DNA from: an uncultured Clostridia bacterium
GTDB taxonomy: Bacteria > Bacillota > Clostridia > Oscillospirales > Ruminococcaceae
Direction of reading: 5' to 3'
Assembly: GCA_944382875.1 (NCBI GenBank)
Contig: CALWNQ010000017.1
Location: 1 to 55,924 of the forward strand
Length of the DNA stretch: 55,924 nt
The position numbers and the translations under genes are program-made. Under the pieces are notes generated by a model. The model ran no database searches. It was not told the DNA's origin and saw only the letters and a list, made by a program, of their open reading frames with translations. The stretch's first letter is position 1. Each line of letters opens with the position of its first letter. Of this stretch, positions 17,051 to 25,041 are shown piece after piece.

Positions 17051-17543
17051 TTTCAGCAGCCCAAGCTTTGAGCCGTTTCAGGTCGTCCTCGTTTGGATGG
17101 GCAAGCGCTTTCTCAAAATTTTTGAGAAACATGGCGGCTTTTTGATCATCGGGGTTGGCGGCGAGCTGTGCCTCGTACCGGCTGCGAACCGCTTCGGGCA
17201 TTTTGCCCTGACAGGCAAAGCCTGGAAGAATCTTGCAGCTTTTTGGGATTAAAGAAGCCACATTGGAAAGAATTCTCTCAAAGTAGGCGGCATCCTCCCC
17301 AAAACCAGCTGTAGCAAACAGAGCGACTGTTTTATGTTCCAATCCGCGGAGAAATTCCTGCATTTCCGGGCAGCAGCTTCCCCGATCCGTCCAGAAGCCG
17401 GCAAAAATCATGTCCGCTTCTGTATGAACTTCATTTGGTGCGCCAAAGCTGACAATGTTTTCTTCCGGAAGCACATCGCGGAGTGTGCGGGCAAGCAGAG
17501 CGGTATTGCCTGTCCTACTGGAATAAACAATAGAATACTTCAT
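17028..17543 (-). CDS. Flavodoxin family protein
   Basis: This 171-residue protein begins [18 protein letters not shown], with the flavodoxin FMN phosphate-binding loop SSRTGNT at residues 8-14. [11 protein letters not shown] follows, and ALFATAGFG around residue 90. It is cytoplasmic and probably carries FMN for electron transfer or reductase activity. The C-terminal 40 residues ([33 protein letters not shown]) form a helical extension beyond a minimal flavodoxin. The ATG at 17543 has AAGGAGG upstream. It overlaps the end of the antiporter gene tail to tail. Its redox partner is unknown. Confidence 0.85.
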   Translation of the reverse strand: MKYSIVYSSRTGNTALLARTLRDVLPEENIVSFGAPNEVHTEADMIFAGFWTDRGSCCPEMQEFLRGLEHKTVALFATAGFGEDAAYFERILSNVASLIPKSCKILPGFACQGKMPEAVRSRYEAQLAANPDDQKAAMFLKNFEKALAHPNEDDLKRLKAWAAEITRPDGK

Positions 17544-17718
17544 AAAAACCTCCTTATGGCATATAAACCATTTTATTAGTATATCATCGGATTATGAATT
17601 TTCCTGGCGGTCTGTGTTTCTTTTTTCCGAAAAAACGCTAGCCATGCACCGAAATCATGGAAAGGGAATAGAATGGAATACCCTTTGGGATAAGGGAATG
17701 ATTCGCGGGAGGCATGTT

Positions 17719-18285
17719 ATGAATATTTATCGCGGAAACAACTGCTGCTGTGCGCCGCAGCCATGCTGTCAGCCATCCTGTTGCTGTCCCGGCCCGACCG
17801 GCCCCACCGGTCCCACCGGTCCTTCCGGTGGAGTAACCGGCGCCACAGGTGCCACTGGTCCTACCGGAGCAACTGGTGCTACTGGTGCGACCGGCCCGCA
17901 GGGAATTCAGGGTGCTGTTGGCCCGCAGGGTGCCCAGGGAATCCAGGGGCCAACCGGTCCCACCGGCCCTACAGGCCCGCAGGGTGTACAGGGATTACAG
18001 GGGCAGGCAGGTACTGCCGGCGCTACTGGTGCAACCGGCCCGACCGGAGCTACGGGTGCTACTGGTCCTACAGGCCCTACAGGCCCAACTGGTCCTACCG
18101 GTCCGACTGGTCCTACTGGAGCCACGGGTGCCACCGGTGCAACAGGAGCTACCGGTCCGGAAGGAACGGTAACCCCCGCCGCCGCCGTAACAGATGCGAG
18201 TACAACCGGTTCAATCAGCGATGTGGCGACCACATTAAACCAGCTGCTTGCATCACTGCGTGCCGCCGGAATTCTGCAGAGCTGA
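17719..18285 (+). CDS. Collagen-like GXY repeat protein with cysteine-rich head (probable spore or cell surface)
   Basis: This 188-residue protein has a cysteine-rich start (residues 8-23, [17 protein letters not shown]) and about 41 Gly-X-Y triplets at 25-149, mostly GPT, GAT and GPQ. A 39-residue C-terminal part ends [14 protein letters not shown]. The pattern is like BclA-type exosporium filaments, and the cysteines could crosslink. I start at ATG 17719 because GGGAGG sits 6 bases upstream; the longer frame from 17614 has no such site. Threonine is common at the Y position, which suits O-glycosylation, and a glycosyltransferase gene follows. The repeats give a strongly biased DNA composition. 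Spore localisation is inference. Confidence 0.85.
   Translation: MNIYRGNNCCCAPQPCCQPSCCCPGPTGPTGPTGPSGGVTGATGATGPTGATGATGATGPQGIQGAVGPQGAQGIQGPTGPTGPTGPQGVQGLQGQAGTAGATGATGPTGATGATGPTGPTGPTGPTGPTGPTGATGATGATGATGPEGTVTPAAAVTDASTTGSISDVATTLNQLLASLRAAGILQS
17793..18165 (+). repeat. Tandem Gly-X-Y coding repeat
   Basis: Nine-base units coding GPT or GAT recur across this stretch (variants of GGTCCTACC and GGTGCTACT), making the DNA internally repetitive and prone to length change. It belongs to the collagen-like gene. Confidence 0.85.
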
Positions 18286-18301
18286 CACACGACAGCAAAA
18301 C

Positions 18302-18336
18302 GCCGCTGTTCCCATGTTGGAATGGCGGCATTTTTT
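18302..18336 (+). terminator. Terminator or attenuator between the collagen-like gene and the glycosyltransferase
   Basis: GCCGCTGTTCC (18302-18312) pairs with GGAATGGCGGC (18319-18329), with two G-T pairs, and is followed by ATTTTTT. Only 13 bases separate the T-run from the next start, so it may act as an attenuator that lets some transcripts through. Confidence 0.75.
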
Positions 18337-18349
18337 AGGAGGTTTTAGC

Positions 18350-19423
18350 ATGACCATCAGTCTTTGTATGATTGTACGAGATGAGGAGGATGTGCTTGCG
18401 CGCTGCCTGGAAAGCGTGGAGGGGATTGCGGATGAAATCATTGTTGTCGACACCGGTTCAGTGGATTGTACTCTCGAAATTGCGCGGGAATTTGGAGCAA
18501 AAGTGCTGGAATACCCGTGGCAGGATGATTTTGCGGCTGCGCGGAATTTTTCTTTTGCACAGGCGGAGATGGACTACATCCTGTGGCTGGATGCCGATGA
18601 TGTGCTGCTTCCGGAAGACCGGGAACTTTTCTTGCAGTTGAAAAAGATGGAAAATCCGTGGTTTGACCTGGTGATGATGCCGTATCATGTTGGGTTTGAC
18701 AATGCGGGAAGGCCAAACTTTACCTATGAGCGGGAGCGGCTGTTCCGGCGGGAAGCCGGTTTTCGCTGGAAAGGTGCGGTACACGAAGCGATTGCGCCGG
18801 CTGGGAAGATTCTGCATTATCCCGCTGCCGTCACCCACAAAAAAGAAAAACCGGGCGATCCGGACCGGAATCTGCGGATTTACCAAAAGATGGAGCGGGA
18901 AGGGCAGCTCTTTTCGCCGCGTGACTGGTATTATTACGGTCGGGAACTGGCCGCACACGGACTGGATGCGGAAGCTGCCATGGTGTTCTGCGATTTTTTG
19001 GATCGGGGAGACGGCTGGGTGGAAAACTGCGTGGGTGCCTGTCTGGATCTGGCAGGATGCTATGAGCGGTTGGGAAAAGCGAAAGAACAACTTGCCGCAC
19101 TTTGCCGCAGCTTTGCCTACGGCTTGCCCAGACCGGAAGTCTGCTGTGCCATCGGTGACTGCTATCTTAAACAGAATGCCGTCCGGGAAGCAGCTTACTG
19201 GTATCACGCTGCAGTGGAATGTCCTCTCGGGAGCAGAGAAGGTTTCTGCCGGCCGGATTTCCGCGACTTTATCCCTTATGTCCAGCTTTCCGTCTGCTAT
19301 GACCGTTTGAAAAACCGTGAGGACGCCCTTTACTACCACGAAAAAGCCAAACGAATCAAGCCGGATGATCCAGCTGTTTTGTACAATGAACAGTATTTTT
19401 ACGGTTCAAATATCAATATGTAA
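18350..19423 (+). CDS. Family 2 glycosyltransferase with tetratricopeptide-like C-terminal part
   Basis: This 357-residue protein starts MTISLCMIVRDEEDVLARCL, the typical GT2 opening. It has VDTGSVDCT, then the DXD metal site in LWLDADDV near residue 81, and an RLFRREAGFRWKGAVHE segment as in SunS-like enzymes. From about 185 onward, helical repeats resemble TPR units (CYERLGKAKEQL, AYWYHAAVECP). The ATG at 18350 follows AGGAGG; a longer upstream frame crosses the terminator and is rejected. It lies directly after the collagen-like gene, so it may glycosylate that protein's threonines. The substrate is inference; the enzyme class is confident. Confidence 0.87.
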   Translation: MTISLCMIVRDEEDVLARCLESVEGIADEIIVVDTGSVDCTLEIAREFGAKVLEYPWQDDFAAARNFSFAQAEMDYILWLDADDVLLPEDRELFLQLKKMENPWFDLVMMPYHVGFDNAGRPNFTYERERLFRREAGFRWKGAVHEAIAPAGKILHYPAAVTHKKEKPGDPDRNLRIYQKMEREGQLFSPRDWYYYGRELAAHGLDAEAAMVFCDFLDRGDGWVENCVGACLDLAGCYERLGKAKEQLAALCRSFAYGLPRPEVCCAIGDCYLKQNAVREAAYWYHAAVECPLGSREGFCRPDFRDFIPYVQLSVCYDRLKNREDALYYHEKAKRIKPDDPAVLYNEQYFYGSNINM

Positions 19424-19453
19424 ATTTTTGGTATCGGATTTGTCAGTCTGGGG

Positions 19454-19482
19454 TTGCGGAAATAGTTTGCGGAGGGTATAAT
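19454..19482 (+). promoter_or_regulatory. Promoter of the MATE transporter gene
   Basis: TTGCGG (19454-19459), a 17-base spacer and TATAAT (19477-19482) lie 51 bases before the ATG at 19533. Confidence 0.7.
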
Positions 19483-19532
19483 AGGATAGGAAATCCCTTG
19501 GGCGGGAAATATATAGAAAAGGAACGGATTTG

Positions 19533-20915
19533 ATGGCGAGAGAAAACAATCTCGGAGAAGATAAAATCTCCCACCTTGTGCTGCGGCTGGCAATCCCCAC
19601 CATGCTGGCACAGCTTGTCAATGTTTTATACAGCATTGTCGACCGGATTTACATCGGGAACATCCCGGTGATCGGCGGGGAGGCGCTGGCAGGAGCCGGT
19701 GTCTGCGGTCCGGTTGTGACGCTGATTTCTTCCTTTGCGTTTCTGGTCGGACTTGGCGGCGCCCCGCTGATGGCCATCCGGATGGGGGAAGGAAACCAGA
19801 AGGGTGCGGAGAAAATCCTCGCAAACTGTACGGTCATGCTGGGAATTCTGGCAGTTGTGCTGACCACGCTCTTTCTGATTTTCAAACGCCCGCTGCTGAT
19901 GACCTTTGGTGCGAGCGAAACCACCTATCCGTATGCCAACACCTATATGACCATTTATACAGCAGGGACAGTTTTTGCCATACTGGCGACCGGCTTAAAC
20001 CAGTTCATTACCTGCCAGGGCTATTCCACCCTCAGCATGCTCACGGTGATGATCGGGGCAGTGGTGAACATTGTACTGGATCCGGTTTTTATTTTTGGGC
20101 TGCATATGGGGGTTGCCGGAGCTGCCGTTGCCACCGTGATTGCGCAGGCTTCTTCCTGTGCCTTTGTCCTGTCGGTGCTCTTTTCCAAAAAGGTCAAGGT
20201 TCGGATCACTTTTGGGGGATACGAGAAAAAGGTCATCAAACGGGTGCTTTCTTTCGGGCTTTCGCCATTTCTCATCAACGCCACCGACAGTGTGGTGCTG
20301 ATTGCCCTGAACGGTGTTTTACAAAAGTACGGCGGCGCATCCCAGGGGGATATGCTGGTAACCTGTGCCACCATCGTGATGAGCTGCATGCAGCTCATTT
20401 CGATGCCGATGATCGGAATCACCGGCGGTACCCAGCCGATCCTCAGCTTTAATTACGGGGCCAAAAAAATCGACCGCATCCGGCAGGGCGAAAAACGCAT
20501 CCTGCTGATGACGGTCGTCTTTGCGGCTTGTATGTTTGTGCTGTTTCAGCTGATTCCGGGACTGTTTGTCCGGATTTTCACCAGCGATCCGCAGTATACT
20601 TCTCTTTCGGTGTGGGGCATCCGGGTGTATACGGCCTGCGTCATTCCGATGGCGTTCCAGTACGCATTGGTGGATGGCCTGACAGCGCTCGGCGTTCCGA
20701 AAGCGGCAGTTTCGCTTTCGCTTTTCCGCAAAGGTGTTATCTTTGGGCTGACATTGCTTTTACCGGTATGGTTCGGAGCAAGAAGCGCCTTTTTCGCCGA
20801 ACCGGTGGCCGATCTGATATCCGGATTTACCTCTACAACAACATTTTTGCTTATTTTTAACAAACTGATGAAAAAGCGGGAAGCAATGCCGGATGGGGAA
20901 GCGCTTTACAGCTGA
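19533..20915 (+). CDS. MATE family efflux transporter
   Basis: This 460-residue membrane protein has about 12 helices. It has the MATE pattern of two related halves: IPTMLAQLVNVLYSIVDRIYIG in the first and FLINATDSVVLIALNGVLQKYGG in the second, plus GITGGTQPILSFNYGAK. MATE proteins export drugs or organic cations in exchange for sodium or protons. The ATG at 19533 is preferred to the TTG just before it, because it sits 9 bases from AAAGGA. It has its own promoter. Its 3' end overlaps the convergent small gene by 10 bases. The substrate is unknown. Confidence 0.9.
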   Translation: MARENNLGEDKISHLVLRLAIPTMLAQLVNVLYSIVDRIYIGNIPVIGGEALAGAGVCGPVVTLISSFAFLVGLGGAPLMAIRMGEGNQKGAEKILANCTVMLGILAVVLTTLFLIFKRPLLMTFGASETTYPYANTYMTIYTAGTVFAILATGLNQFITCQGYSTLSMLTVMIGAVVNIVLDPVFIFGLHMGVAGAAVATVIAQASSCAFVLSVLFSKKVKVRITFGGYEKKVIKRVLSFGLSPFLINATDSVVLIALNGVLQKYGGASQGDMLVTCATIVMSCMQLISMPMIGITGGTQPILSFNYGAKKIDRIRQGEKRILLMTVVFAACMFVLFQLIPGLFVRIFTSDPQYTSLSVWGIRVYTACVIPMAFQYALVDGLTALGVPKAAVSLSLFRKGVIFGLTLLLPVWFGARSAFFAEPVADLISGFTSTTTFLLIFNKLMKKREAMPDGEALYS

Positions 20916-21295
20916 ACTTTGCCGAGATGGCGGCCATGCTCATTTAAAATTGTCTGTTCAATCTGGTGAGCGGCATAGGGTTCGGCCAGAACATCCATCA
21001 TGCAATCTTGGCGTTCACCAGGGCCATCTGTCTCAGGAAAGGGACTGCTGTCCAGCTGGAAGTCCAGGGCGAGTACACCGGGGGCAAGTCCCTGCTGTGG
21101 AAAGCCGTTGGGAACATTGTTGTTGAACAGTGCGAAAGGAACCACCTGTGCGGGCGGATCCCCAATCGGAGCATCCTGTTCAACCGGTGTGCGCCGCCGG
21201 ATGCGGATTGCCTGGATACCTTCACAGGTGTGTTTTAAGGTACGGGCGCAGTTTTCAGCTTGGTCGAATGTATCAAAACTGGCAGAAATTCTCAT
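20906..21295 (-). CDS. Hypothetical protein, unrecognised
   Basis: I do not recognise this 129-residue protein. It starts MRISASFDTFDQAENCARTL at 21295 behind a very strong AAAAGGAGG site, so it is a real gene even though the frame extends further upstream. The first 40 residues could form a beta-alpha-beta ferredoxin-like fold, as in proteins opening with FDTFDQAE. The rest is rich in Pro, Asn and Gln with a low-complexity look (PFALFNNNVPNGFPQQGLAP) and ends MDVLAEPYAAHQIEQTIL. No signal peptide or membrane helix is present. It is convergent with the MATE gene. Confidence 0.65.
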   Translation of the reverse strand: MRISASFDTFDQAENCARTLKHTCEGIQAIRIRRRTPVEQDAPIGDPPAQVVPFALFNNNVPNGFPQQGLAPGVLALDFQLDSSPFPETDGPGERQDCMMDVLAEPYAAHQIEQTILNEHGRHLGKVQL

Positions 21296-21414
21296 GGTAA
21301 TCCTCCTTTTTGGGGAAAGTTTGCAGCTTTGCCTGCTTTGACAGTATTCCCCAATAAACAAAAGTCTATTCCCGCCGCGGCTTTTTCAAATGATGGAAAA
21401 TACCGTCGGTGGGA

Positions 21415-21443
21415 TTTGCTTTTTGCGGGAATTGTGGTATAAT
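21415..21443 (+). promoter_or_regulatory. Extended -10 promoter of the DUF951-prfA operon
   Basis: TATAAT at 21438-21443 is preceded by TGG (extended -10 TGnTATAAT), with a weak -35 TTTGCT at 21415-21420 and 17 bases between. Confidence 0.65.
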
Positions 21444-21479
21444 ATAGCTTGTATACGGATTGAAAAGGAGGGACGGGAA

Positions 21480-21668
21480 ATGCAGATTGCGGTCGGCGAT
21501 ATTCTGGTGATGAAAAAAAATCATCCTTGCGGAAGCAACCGGTTCGAGGTGCTGCGCATCGGGATGGATTTCAAGCTGCGCTGCCTTGGCTGCGGCCGGG
21601 AGATGATGCTTCCCCGCTCCAAGGCCGAAAAGAACATCCGGCGTATTGAGCAGAATGGGGAGGATTAG
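21480..21668 (+). CDS. DUF951 family small protein
   Basis: This 62-residue protein, MQIAVGDILVMKKNHPCGSN and onward, has Cys17, then a CLGCG motif near 39-43 and the ending MMLPRSKAEKNIRRI. This is the DUF951 pattern of small, possibly zinc-binding, nucleic-acid-associated proteins common in Firmicutes. The ATG at 21480 has AAGGAGGGA upstream; the frame extends upstream to 21390, but that part overlaps the promoter. The gene opens a run that continues with prfA 48 bases later. Its role is unknown. Confidence 0.85.
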   Translation: MQIAVGDILVMKKNHPCGSNRFEVLRIGMDFKLRCLGCGREMMLPRSKAEKNIRRIEQNGED

Positions 21669-21716
21669 CGCAGCGGTTTGCCCGTTGTTTTGCCATCTGA
21701 CAGAAAGGAAACCGTG

Positions 21717-22793
21717 ATGTTTGAAAAAGTTCTGCTGATTGAACAGCATTATGAAGAAATTAACGAAAAATTGATGGATCCCAATGTGGTGAGCGATCAG
21801 GCGGCTTATCGGGATTTGATGAAAGAATACAAAAGCCTGACGCCGGTTGTGGAAAAGTTCCGGGAGTATAAAAAAGCCGCGGCTGATCTCGAGGAGGCAA
21901 AAAGCCTGCTCGAAGCGGGCGGGATTGACCGGGATTTTAAGGAGATGCTCGAAGAAGAGCTGGCGACCGGGAAAGAGAACACCGAGCGGCTGGCTGAGGA
22001 GCTGAAAATCCTGCTTTTACCGCAGGATCCGAACGACGACAAAAACGTCATCATCGAGATCCGCGGTGGTGCCGGCGGCGAGGAGGCGGCGCTCTTTGCC
22101 AACTCGCTCTTCCGGATGTATTCCATGTATGCCGAAGCGCGCGGCTGGAAACAGGAGGTCATGTACGCCAATCCCACCGAATTGGGCGGCTACAAGGAAA
22201 TCTCCTTCTCCATTAGCGGCGACGGCGCCTATTCCCGCTTAAAATATGAAAGCGGCGTTCATCGGGTGCAGCGCGTTCCCGAAACTGAAACCCAGGGTCG
22301 GATTCACACCTCTACTGTTACAGTGGCAGTGCTGCCGGAAGCCGAAGATGTGGAGTTTGAAATCAACCCCGCCGATCTCCAGATCGACACCTACCGCGCA
22401 AGCGGAGCCGGCGGCCAGCACGTTAACAAAACAGAGTCTGCCATCCGGATCACCCATCTGCCAACTGGCGTGGTGGTGGAGTGCCAGGACGAGCGCAGCC
22501 AGATCAAAAACCGCGAAAAGGCGATGAAGGTGCTGCGTTCCCGGCTGTATGACGCTAAGGTGCAGGAGCAGAACGCCGCCATCGCCGCGGAGCGCAAAAG
22601 CCAGGTCGGCACTGGCGACCGTTCCGAACGGATCCGCACTTACAACTATCCGCAGGGACGGGTGACCGATCATCGGATTGGGCTGTCGATTTATCATCTC
22701 GACGCTTTTCTAAACGGCGATTTGGATGAAATCATTGATGCGCTGATTACTGCGCGGCAGGCAGAACTGTTGGCTGCGCAAGGGGAAAATTGA
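21717..22793 (+). CDS. prfA: Peptide chain release factor 1
   Basis: This 358-residue release factor has the catalytic GGQ loop in [17 protein letters not shown] and the codon-reading region [14 protein letters not shown]. In that region the PxT tripeptide (PET) marks RF1 rather than RF2. It ends translation at UAA and UAG codons. The ATG at 21717 follows AGAAAGGA; a longer frame from 21678 lacks a site. In many Clostridia prmC, which methylates the GGQ glutamine, lies directly upstream of prfA. Here prmC lies 33 kb away at the other end of the window. The Sua5-type gene follows, as is common. Confidence 0.95.
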   Translation: MFEKVLLIEQHYEEINEKLMDPNVVSDQAAYRDLMKEYKSLTPVVEKFREYKKAAADLEEAKSLLEAGGIDRDFKEMLEEELATGKENTERLAEELKILLLPQDPNDDKNVIIEIRGGAGGEEAALFANSLFRMYSMYAEARGWKQEVMYANPTELGGYKEISFSISGDGAYSRLKYESGVHRVQRVPETETQGRIHTSTVTVAVLPEAEDVEFEINPADLQIDTYRASGAGGQHVNKTESAIRITHLPTGVVVECQDERSQIKNREKAMKVLRSRLYDAKVQEQNAAIAAERKSQVGTGDRSERIRTYNYPQGRVTDHRIGLSIYHLDAFLNGDLDEIIDALITARQAELLAAQGEN

Positions 22794-22821
22794 GCCCAGT
22801 TATCGGAAAGAGGGAGATAGA

Positions 22822-23856
22822 ATGGAAACAAAACTGCTTGCTGCCGATGAAGCCGGGATCCGGCTGGGCGCGCAGCTCATCCGCAGTGGGGAAGTGGTGG
22901 GGATGCCGACCGAAACAGTTTACGGCCTTGCCGCCAATGCACTGGATCCGGCTGCTGCCGCCCGTATCTACAAGGCTAAAGGACGTCCTTCCGACAACCC
23001 GCTCATTGTCCATATTGCTGACTACGCGATGATTGACCGGCTGGTGGCAGGAAAGCCGCTGCTGGCCGACCGGCTGGCGGAAGCTTTCTGGCCCGGCCCG
23101 CTGACTATGATTTTTCCCAAAAGTGAATTGGTGCCGTTTGCCACAACCGGCGGTCTGGATACGGTTGCGGTTCGGATGCCTTCTCATCCAGCGGCGCAGG
23201 CTCTGATTCGAGAAAGCGGATTGCCGCTTGCGGCGCCTTCGGCCAATCTGTCGGGCCGTCCAAGCCCGACAAAGGCATCCCATGTCCTCCATGACATGGA
23301 CGGCCGAATCCCGCTGATCCTAGATGGCGGCGAATGTCAGGTCGGGGTGGAGTCCACTGTTATTGCAGTGGGGGAGGAGTCGGTGCGGCTGCTTCGTCCC
23401 GGTGGAATTACGGTGGAAATGCTTTCCCAGTTTTGTGATGTGATTGTGGACGACGGTGTTTTGCATCAGCTCAAAGAAGGGGATCAGGTCCTTTCGCCCG
23501 GCATGAAATACAAGCATTACGCTCCACAGGCGTCAGTTGTTCTGCTTGATGGGGATCGGGAAAGTTTTGTCCGCTATGTTAACGAACACGCCGTGGACGG
23601 TGTGTTTGCCATGGCAGCTGAGGAGGAAATCCCGGAACTATTGGTGCCGGTGCTGCCGTTCGGCGGCGAGGGGGACGAAGCTTCGCAGGCAAGAGTGCTG
23701 TTTGACCGGCTGCGGGAATCGGATGAAAAGGGCGCCAAAACGGTGTATGTCCGGATGCCGGATCAGTCCGGCGTGGGACTTGCCGTGTTGAACCGGCTGC
23801 TGCGGGCGGCGGGATTCCACATCATCCGGCTGGGTGAGGAGGAAAATCATGGCTGA
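22822..23856 (+). CDS. ywlC: Threonylcarbamoyl-AMP synthase (Sua5/YwlC type, long form)
   Basis: This 344-residue protein has the YrdC/Sua5 catalytic domain: PTETVYGLAANALD, IYKAKGRPSDNPLIVHI, FWPGPLTMIF and APSANLSGRPSPT. A linker segment LSPGMKYKHYAP then leads into the C-terminal Sua5 domain of the long form. It makes threonylcarbamoyl-AMP from threonine, bicarbonate and ATP for the t6A modification of tRNA position 37. The ATG at 22822 follows AGGGAG, 28 bases after prfA. The next gene's ATG lies inside its last codons, so the two are coupled. Family length is normal. Confidence 0.93.
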   Translation: METKLLAADEAGIRLGAQLIRSGEVVGMPTETVYGLAANALDPAAAARIYKAKGRPSDNPLIVHIADYAMIDRLVAGKPLLADRLAEAFWPGPLTMIFPKSELVPFATTGGLDTVAVRMPSHPAAQALIRESGLPLAAPSANLSGRPSPTKASHVLHDMDGRIPLILDGGECQVGVESTVIAVGEESVRLLRPGGITVEMLSQFCDVIVDDGVLHQLKEGDQVLSPGMKYKHYAPQASVVLLDGDRESFVRYVNEHAVDGVFAMAAEEEIPELLVPVLPFGGEGDEASQARVLFDRLRESDEKGAKTVYVRMPDQSGVGLAVLNRLLRAAGFHIIRLGEEENHG

Positions 23857-25006
23857 TAAACCGCTGGTGATTGGCCTCACCGGCCAGACGGGTGCCGGAA
23901 AAACCACGGTATCCGAAGCATTCCGCAAAAATGGTTACACGATTATCAATGCCGATCTTGTCGCACGGGAAGTAACTGCCGATCCGCACCTTGTGGCGCG
24001 GTTGGGGGAGTTGTTTGGCCCCGAGGTGGTCGCGGAGGACGGCACACTCAACCGTAAGGAAATGGCAGCCAAGGTTTTTTCCGATAAAGACGAGCTTTTA
24101 AAACTCAACACCATTTTATATCCCATCATTGTCCAGAAAATCCGCGATCAGATTGCGGAGCTGGCAAAAGCCGGAAAAAAACGAATTCTGCTCGACGCGC
24201 CAACCTTGTTTGAAAGCGGGGCGAACAAGCTCTGCTCCAAGACGGTGGCCGTTCTGGCCGAAGAAGACCGCCGGCTCTTCCGGATTATGGAGCGGGACGG
24301 CTTGACCGAAACGGAAGCGCGCCGCCGGATTTCCGCGCAGCCGAAGGATTCTTTTTACAAAGTGCGGGCAAGCTATCTGCTGCGGAACGATTCGTCGCCC
24401 GAACAGCTCGAAAAGGACGCCCAGCCGATTATCGACCGTTTGGAAAAGGTTTCGGGCGGTTCGGTGAAATCCATGGCGCTGGCGACCGGCGCGTTCCTTT
24501 TTTGTGTGCTGCTTGCCTGGGGATTTTTCCTGGTGGCGTTCCGGATTCAGTATCCAAACGATTATCAGGAGGAGATCCGTTCCGCCGCGCTCGAATATCA
24601 GGTCTCTCCTTCGCTGCTCAGCGCTGTTATCAAGGTCGAATCGGATTTTGATCCGGATTATACGGAAGAGGGACGCAAAGGGCTTTTCCCGCTGACAGAG
24701 GAGCAGTTCGCGCTGGCGTGCAGTCAGATAGGTTCGTTGGAATATGAGAATCTGTCCGACCCCGAAACAAGCATCCGCTGCGGAGCGGCGCTGTTCAGCC
24801 TGTTTTCGGAAGATTTTGACTCCGACCGCGGGGTACTGGCCGCTTATTATGCCGGTACGGAGCAGACCGAAGCCTGGCTTGCGGATTCTGCGTACAGTGA
24901 AGACGGCGTGGATTTCCAGTCGATTCCCGATGACACTGTCCGGGAAAAAATTACCGATGTGGAAGGCGCGCGGGTACTTTATAAAAATTTATACAGGCTT
25001 TATTGA
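23849..25006 (+). CDS. coaE: Fusion of dephospho-CoA kinase with a membrane-anchored lytic transglycosylase
   Basis: This 385-residue protein joins two usually separate activities. Residues 1-200 are dephospho-CoA kinase, with the P-loop GLTGQTGAGKTT at 9-20, NADLVAREV at 34-42 and LLDAPTLFESG at 114-124; it catalyses the last step of CoA synthesis. A membrane helix lies at 209-231. Residues 240-385 resemble the SLT lytic transglycosylase domain, with the catalytic Glu264 in AVIKVESDFDP. Topology is consistent: kinase inside, wall enzyme outside. The frame is continuous with no stop at the junction. ATG 23849 follows GAGGAGG and overlaps ywlC by 8 bases. A sequencing error merging two adjacent genes cannot be excluded. 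Confidence 0.85.
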   Translation: MADKPLVIGLTGQTGAGKTTVSEAFRKNGYTIINADLVAREVTADPHLVARLGELFGPEVVAEDGTLNRKEMAAKVFSDKDELLKLNTILYPIIVQKIRDQIAELAKAGKKRILLDAPTLFESGANKLCSKTVAVLAEEDRRLFRIMERDGLTETEARRRISAQPKDSFYKVRASYLLRNDSSPEQLEKDAQPIIDRLEKVSGGSVKSMALATGAFLFCVLLAWGFFLVAFRIQYPNDYQEEIRSAALEYQVSPSLLSAVIKVESDFDPDYTEEGRKGLFPLTEEQFALACSQIGSLEYENLSDPETSIRCGAALFSLFSEDFDSDRGVLAAYYAGTEQTEAWLADSAYSEDGVDFQSIPDDTVREKITDVEGARVLYKNLYRLY

Positions 25007-25041
25007 GTCTGATAAATATTACCAAAAAAGGAGAATGTATC

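Noticed and set aside
17793-18165. CRISPR array or non-coding tandem repeat
   Set aside because: The short 9-base periodicity is explained by Gly-X-Y codons in an open frame; there are no spacers of constant length.
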